Below are positions 58,346 to 64,000 of a stretch of 64,000 nt of DNA, one piece after another. The translations under genes were made by a program, and so were the position numbers. Origin of the DNA: Valencia hispanica (lineage: Eukaryota; Chordata; Actinopteri; Cyprinodontiformes; Valenciidae); NCBI GenBank assembly GCA_963556495.2, contig OY747702.1:11782693-11846692 (forward strand). The letters are read 5' to 3'. Position 1 is the first letter of the stretch. Every line of letters starts with the position of its first letter. The notes beneath the pieces are model-generated. The model saw nothing but the letters and a program-made list of their open reading frames with translations, searched no databases and had not been told where the DNA came from.

Positions 58346-58890
58346 GTGCTCACAAGACGGCAGTCACCTGACAAAGTTGTAATACAAGATGCCCCAACTA
58401 CTCTTAAATCATTTGTTATTCAGCAGTTTGGGTTTCCAGTAGGAACGATAAAAGGCGACAGTGTGAAAAGAGACACAAACAATATGGAAGCTTTACAAGT
58501 TGTTCAGACCCTGAAGGAGCCAGAAAGCATTGCTAAAACGGCAGATGGCTGGACGTCTAGGGGTCAGAGAGCACCCTATCAGTAGCAACAGGGAAATGGT
58601 AAATGTGGTACTGCAGACCATGATCGTATATCTGAATGGTTAAAAAGAAATCTGGAAAAAAAAGTCATTAGTTTGTTGCAAAATTAACAAAAATGCTGCC
58701 TTTTTTTAGCATAAATTTGATCTTTGAAGTTTTCTTTAAAGTAATAATAAAATCTTGTCCCTTTTCAATTCAATTCAATTCAATTCAGTTTATGTATATT
58801 TGGGCCTGAGGTTGGGCCCCGTTCATTCTCCTGAACTCAATATTGTGTCTCGTCCTGTGAGTTTCATGTATCGTTACACCCCTAGTATAT
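58346..58890 (+). mobile_element. Possible hAT remnant with a GGGGTGTAACGATAC-type end
   Basis: A 79-residue frame (58346-58585) contains KTADGWTSRGQRA, which recalls a hAT transposase DGWTSR block that follows the first catalytic aspartate. Near 58862-58882 the sequence CATGTATCGTTACACCCCTA is a common right end of hAT-type fish elements. No left end was found. The link between the coding remnant and the end is inferred. Confidence 0.35.
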
Positions 58891-60755
58891 AAACTTCATA
58901 AAAGCAAGAATGTGTTACAACAGAGGATTGTTTTCCTCACCAGAATAAATACTTTAATTATTTGTGTATGTGGTTAAAGAGCTCAGGTTATTTTTACTGG
59001 TTTTAACAATCAACCACCCCCACCATCCCAAAATAAAGATAAATAGCTTATACCAGACTATTTATGGACTTTGTTTTGTCTCATTATGTCCATTCAGAAA
59101 TATCATGCAATCTTGATTTATTTGTTAAGCTTCGCTGGGATTTAGCAACAGGACCATGATCCTGTAAGCTTCCTCTAATTTGAAAAAAATAATAAAAAAC
59201 CCTAATCAAAAAAGGGGGAATGTGTGTGCTGTCTTTTCTCCAAACTCTATCTAAGGCTAGGCTTAATTTCTTCAAACCCTGCAGTAAAATAAATATCTAT
59301 AAATGGATTATTGGAAAAGGACTAAAGAATCGAGCGGCCTCGGAGAGACATGCCTTGCACGTCTCTGACTGAAGAGTCAATTTAAACGTAAATATAATAA
59401 AGAAAACAGAAAATCCTATTATTATTCTTATTATTATCTTATTAGGTGAATTACTGATACAAAATAGCTGTTAGAGAGTTGCTTCTTTGTTTTAGTGGAG
59501 AAAAAAATATAAAAAAATAATTTCCACAGGATACTAAAATATTAACCCTCAGCAATATTAGATTTTATGCTTTTACATTTTTAATATGAGATTACATTAA
59601 ATTAGAAAAAGAACCCACGAAATGTATAAAAAGTACATTTCTGTCCTGTCTAGCTATTGGAGTTGTCTTTTCACTACCATGTTTTCCCAAGAGCTTAGCT
59701 TTAAGTTTGGACCTTAAATGAAGGATTTAGTTGATACAACATGCCTAACCCTGAAATAATTATGTATTACATAAAGTTATGAAAATATTAGGCATCCATC
59801 AAGTTTTAAAGGCAGGAGAAAGTACCAAGAAAAGGTTTGTATGGATATTCCTGAAATTAGATTCCTGTTTGTACAAACAATGCTTTACAAATATATCACA
59901 TATTTTACAAATTTTCAGTATGCACACTGTTAAATATCCCGATAGGTCACATTTTAGTGTTTTGTAGAGTGGCCATTCTATTGTGAACATAGCAGACTGG
60001 ATTCACTAGACCACTAGTCTTTAAGAGTCAGTGTTCTATAGGTTGTTATGTGTCCTTTGATTAGCACAGCTGAGTTGATTGTTAAATTACCTCTTGCATG
60101 TCAGGTTCTGCAAATCCTCGTAATCAACCATTTATCTCATTCAGCTGTGAGGAAGCAGAAGATGATCTAGAACATGCAGAATAGCGGCTCTTGAGGTACA
60201 GAGTTGGACACCTGTGTCTTTGGCTAATATATAACACCAAACCCTAGATACTACCATCAGGGACACAACACTAAAATATAATTTTGGTGTTATGTAATAT
60301 CCTTAGTAGTCATCATGTGAGTTCTGATGCTTCATGAAGTGACTATTTAATAGTTAAGTGAAGATTTTAACCGTCAGTGATTGTTAGCTATCCCTAACAA
60401 TGGATGCGACTAAAAGTGGAAATCCAAGGTATTGGAAGACTGATTAGTAGATGCCTTATCTAGTGGGAAGTGAAAATATGACTAAGGCTTGGAGTTAGTA
60501 AGGCACTTAAACTTCAGAATATGTTTCAGCCTTTCTGAAAAGACAGACCCAGGCCATGGTGCACAGAATATAAGGAGAACATGTTCTTATCCTAAATATT
60601 CAACGAAGAAGAGGAAACAAGCTAGCGTTAGCCTGTTTTTTCTATAAACTCCTGCCTCTGCAGACATCCTGCATAGCCATATGATCTGAGTTAAGTCATC
60701 AATTGAAAATAAATGATTAACTTACATCTGTTTTAGGTGTTTCTCAAATTTTATA
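58890..60755. other. Non-coding stretch
   Basis: No gene recognised; AT-rich. Confidence 0.4.
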
Positions 60756-60757
60756 AC

Positions 60758-61687
60758 TAGGGCTTTCAAGATTAACACATTAATGCCAGTTGATTAATTT
60801 GTAGAATTAAGGTGATATTTTTTAAAGCCTTAATGCATGCACAGAATGGCCCAGCCTGTTTATCCCACAGTTAAACCTGCGCTGTGTTCAGTGCTCGTCA
60901 CGTTCGCAGCATGGCAGACCTGACCTGCATCTCTGGTTCCATGTGAAGATCTATTTTCAGTCGCAGGCCATATAGAGGGGTTATCTATCTACGTCACCCC
61001 CTGCTCTACTGCGAATGTCATCTGCAGAAAAGTCATCATGTCTTGTGCTATTGATTACACAAATCTCTTTGATAAAAACAACAAAAGATTCAAGTTCGAT
61101 AGGATTCCATCGACTTGCACTCTTTTAAGGCAAACAAAAGGCGTCAGAATAAGCGATTTGAACGAGCAGGTGATCAAAAATGCAACAATCTGCAGCGATC
61201 ACTTCATATCAGGTAAACCTGCTTGGCTAGCAAACAAGCTAAAATCGCTAACCAACACTGCAACTACAAGATAACCACAAATTACAAAAGGAACCAGAGC
61301 TATGTAAAAGGCCGGTGTCACACCGTTTGCACGCACTCCTGTGGTGTAGATAAACAAATAATCCTTCTATTGTTCAGAAGAAGCGGTCAGCTTTGCATTA
61401 AGAAAATGTTAACTAGTTAGTTTGCCTTAGCAACTGGCTAAAAGAAGAATAGGTTGAAAGGGCCACATGTAAATGTAATTGTGGAGTTCAACACAAAAGT
61501 TCCAGGCATCTCCACTGTATTTCCTTAAAAAGACAGCAACAACATCTGGTTTTGTCCTTCGTTTACACCAAGAATTTTACTTTTTCAGTCATATTTAGGA
61601 ATGTTGATTAATCATGATTAATCATGACTAATTCACAGCTACACTGTGATTAATTACAATAAAATGTTTAGTCGTTTAACAGCCCTA
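60758..61687 (+). mobile_element. 930-bp DNA element with THAP-like remnant
   Basis: The left end begins TAGGGCTTTCAAGATTAAC, the right end closes GTTTAACAGCCCTA. The flanking 8-mers TTTATAAC and ATTATAAC differ at one position, an 8-bp duplication of the hAT or P type. Inside, 61038-61274 encodes a THAP-type zinc-finger start (MSCAIDYTN ... KRFKFDRIPSTC ... CSDHFISGKPA). The second Cys of the C2CH metal site appears replaced by Tyr, so the finger would not fold. A transposase core is absent. Confidence 0.6.
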
Positions 61688-61689
61688 AT

Positions 61690-63240
61690 TATAACTTTTG
61701 AATAGCTGTTGTAAAATTTGACCCTGGTTCTAGCAGCATACTCAGCTCAATTCTAAACAGTCACTCCTCCTGAAAGTACAAAAAAAAATCTGTTAGGATC
61801 CTTGGGTGTTTGGGTTTTGGTTTATATGTGTGTTTTGATTATGTTACTGTTCTTTATTTAAGTTAAAAAGGTATTGCCATGGAAGGTTCATTTGTGTTAG
61901 TTTGAGTTTGTAGTTTCCTTAGTGTCTAGTTTGGTTCCCTCTGTGTTCGTTATTCACCGTCCATGCGTATTTGAAGAATTGCGGGTGAAAAATAATAAAG
62001 TTAAAAATAAACAGTAAAGTCATGCAGTAGAGCTGCTTAACAGTAGGAACATCAATCAAATGACCACATTCATTTCACAAATCTTCCTAAAACCACCCAG
62101 CTGTAAGCTGAGGCGTTATTGCCACAGCTGAGTGGAAGGTTCTGGCAGCTGGCTATGCATGTATTTCACTGTGTTGTGCCTTCAGCAGCAGGTGCACTGG
62201 GCGTTCATTTCATCTTTCCTCGTTTATGGGTTTTCTCAGATGTACTTCACAGCCACTCTGCATAAAATGTATTTCCTCTCTAACAGGAAGATCTGTAAAG
62301 CCTTGTTTAGTGTTGTGCCACAGATAGGTAGGTGTTGGCTATGAATAATTATGAATAATTGCTTAGGGCAATTATTAATAAGATTAATAATTTTATGTAA
62401 AAATTACCAAGTTTAGGGGCACCACCTGGATTCCAGAAATATCAATAGCCAAATTGTTCAGTCTCAGTTTATGTTTATGATTAGCCTACCTGCCTGATAA
62501 GGCGGAGAAAATTAAACAATATATGAAGGAATAAGTTCTTGGCGTTCTTTGAACAGCAAGTTACTACACATGTAGGTGAAATAACAACGGTTTTCCAAAA
62601 TACAAGAGTTTATTACAAAAGATAATTCAAAAGTAAACAGTAAAAGTGATAAATATGCAAAGAAGTAGGAACAATAACCAATAAATTGATAATGATGTCA
62701 CAGTTCAGAATGAATATGTTTGCTTAAAGACCAAGGCTTGTATTGAAGAGTTTTGGGAATGAAGCTAAGTTAGTTTTAACTAATTGTGGTCAGTTTAAGA
62801 CTAACCAGCACCTTCTGGTTTGTTTTCAAACCACCAATTCACAATGCAAAGCAGAAGTGAAGAAAAACATTCTTTGGAAGAAGAAATGTTTCATTAAACT
62901 ATTTGCTGAATTAGAATTCAATAACTTCATGGAGAAATGATTCTGTTTTATGGATCGGTTAGCGCAGTGATTGATCTAATTTAATATTTAGACTTTATGT
63001 TGACGTTAATGGCCTTACACGGGGGCACAATTATGATCTAATCTAGTATTTCGACTTACCAAAAAGGCAGTTTCAAAAATGACTTAAAAGATTAGTTTTA
63101 GTGTTTAAACTATCTCTCTTAAAGTCGATCTCTATTTTGAATACCATTAATGGCAGTCTTTATTGTTCATGAAGCCGAGCAGTCAAAAGCGGGCCCATGT
63201 GGTTCGCTACAGCATGTAGCCTACAAATAACTCATGTGGC
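61690..63240. other. Non-coding stretch
   Basis: No gene recognised. The 61790-61995 interval begins TGTTAGGATCC and has a T/G-rich body ending in AAAAATAATAAAG; it may be a retroelement end, not proven. Confidence 0.4.
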
Positions 63241-64000
63241 GCTGCTTAACAGCTGATTAACATCGCAAAAGCTGAAATAATACCTCAACTGAAGCCACAA
63301 ATCCCTGATGAGTTTATAAGGTGGAGACGTGGACGCAGAGCAGGAGCGAAAAGGAGACAGAGAAAGAGGAAGTTCAAGCCATGTCTTCCATCGATCATAA
63401 CGGGCAACGTGAGATCACTGGCTAACAAGATGGATGAACTCCAAGCCCTTACAAGGACTCAGCCAGAGTAGGAATGCAGTGTTATGTGTTTTACGGAGAC
63501 GTGGCTGCTGGATCATATCCCCGACTCAAACGTCTCTCTGCCAGGCTTCCTGACTGTACGAGCAGACAGAGATCTGAAGACGAGCAGGAAAAGGAAAGGA
63601 AGTGGAGTAGCAGTGCTTGTCAACAACAGATGGTGTCATCCAGGACATGTTACTGTGAAGTGTCATCTCTGCAGCCCAGATGTCGAACTCTTGGCAGTAA
63701 GTTTTCGGCCATATTATTTGCCAAGAGAGTTCACCAGTGTAATTTTGGCAGAGGTTTACATTCCACCTTCAGCCGTTGCTGACAATGCATGTGATGTCAT
63801 CAGTTCCGTTGTTGCTAAGCTACAGACACAGCACCCCAATGCATTTGTGGCAATATCTGGTGATTTTAATCATGCCTCGCTCTCTACTACACTTCCAACA
63901 TTTCAACAGTTTGTCAGCTGCTCCACAAGAGAAAACAGGACCTTGGATTTGTTTTATGCAAATGTAAAGGATGCATACATGTCCAAACCAAGACCTCCTC
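63240..64000 (+). mobile_element. L2/CR1-type LINE, 5' end and endonuclease, leaves the window
   Basis: After a basic start (RAGAKRRQRKRKF) and NVRSLANKMDELQAL, frames shift near 63470, then give the endonuclease order CFTETW, FLTVRADRD, PYYLPREFTSVILAEVYIPP, ISGDFNHASL (catalytic GDFN kept) and TLDLFYANVKDAY. It resembles the protein at 2320-3759. The copy is cut by the window edge, and at least one early frame break is visible near 63470, so the whole is probably a pseudogene. Confidence 0.75.

Overview
The window looks like a gene-poor, transposon-rich stretch of a ray-finned fish (teleost) genome. The evidence is the repeat community: Penelope-like, L2/CR1-type and other non-LTR retrotransposons, several Tc1 copies, hAT elements, a PIF/Harbinger derivative, TTAA-flanked and other MITEs, long CA/TA microsatellites, SAM-domain and HECT-domain gene fragments, and GT-AG introns. 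No ordinary single-copy host gene could be recognised. The only non-transposase gene pieces, SAMD3-like exons, belong to a family that is itself often repeated in fish.

Layout. 1-690: 3' end of a Penelope-like element. 775-3945: nearly full-length L2/CR1-type LINE on the minus strand. 3960-6900: mostly non-coding, with a decayed Tc1 fragment. 6910-10063: remnants of a small spliced gene, split by a short MITE that was itself split by a 2.7-kb hAT element with a perfect 8-bp target duplication.

10064-20841 is the most striking object: a 10.8-kb element with matching ends (TACGGAAGAGG...) and a 6-bp target duplication (CTATTT). Its two long inverted arms each carry an array of 20-bp palindrome units, a promoter region and the first exons of a SAM-like domain. 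The left arm feeds a HECT-type E3 ubiquitin ligase gene on the plus strand. The right arm feeds a DDE integrase-like transposase gene on the minus strand. The two genes converge. The organisation resembles the IS3EU-type group of eukaryotic DNA transposons (my assignment from the integrase type and TIR structure). The left arm alone carries a 547-bp LTR-like insertion with a 4-bp duplication.

20848-23640: CA microsatellite and two SAMD3-like exons with a polyadenylation signal. 24330-25120: decayed Tc1. 26460-29392: LINE pieces, including an L2 reverse transcriptase. 29794-30209: PIF/Harbinger derivative with TTA duplication. 32600-32935: LINE-derived short element. 34623-35202: TTAA-flanked MITE. 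35640-37735: three LINE 3' fragments. 39360-40435: internally deleted Tc1. 41350-43035: L2 tail (with a 68-bp LINE insertion inside) and another LINE. 44520-44950: Tc1 fragment. 45650-49425: microsatellites, a Harbinger fragment, LINE pieces and a minisatellite. 52441-52850: LINE C-terminus. 53503-56828: a nest of a TAGGGCTG-ended element, a LINE fragment and a Tc1 copy with complete ends. 60758-61687: element with a THAP-like remnant and an 8-bp duplication. 63240-64000: 5' end of a LINE that leaves the window. The remainder is AT-rich sequence in which I see no gene.
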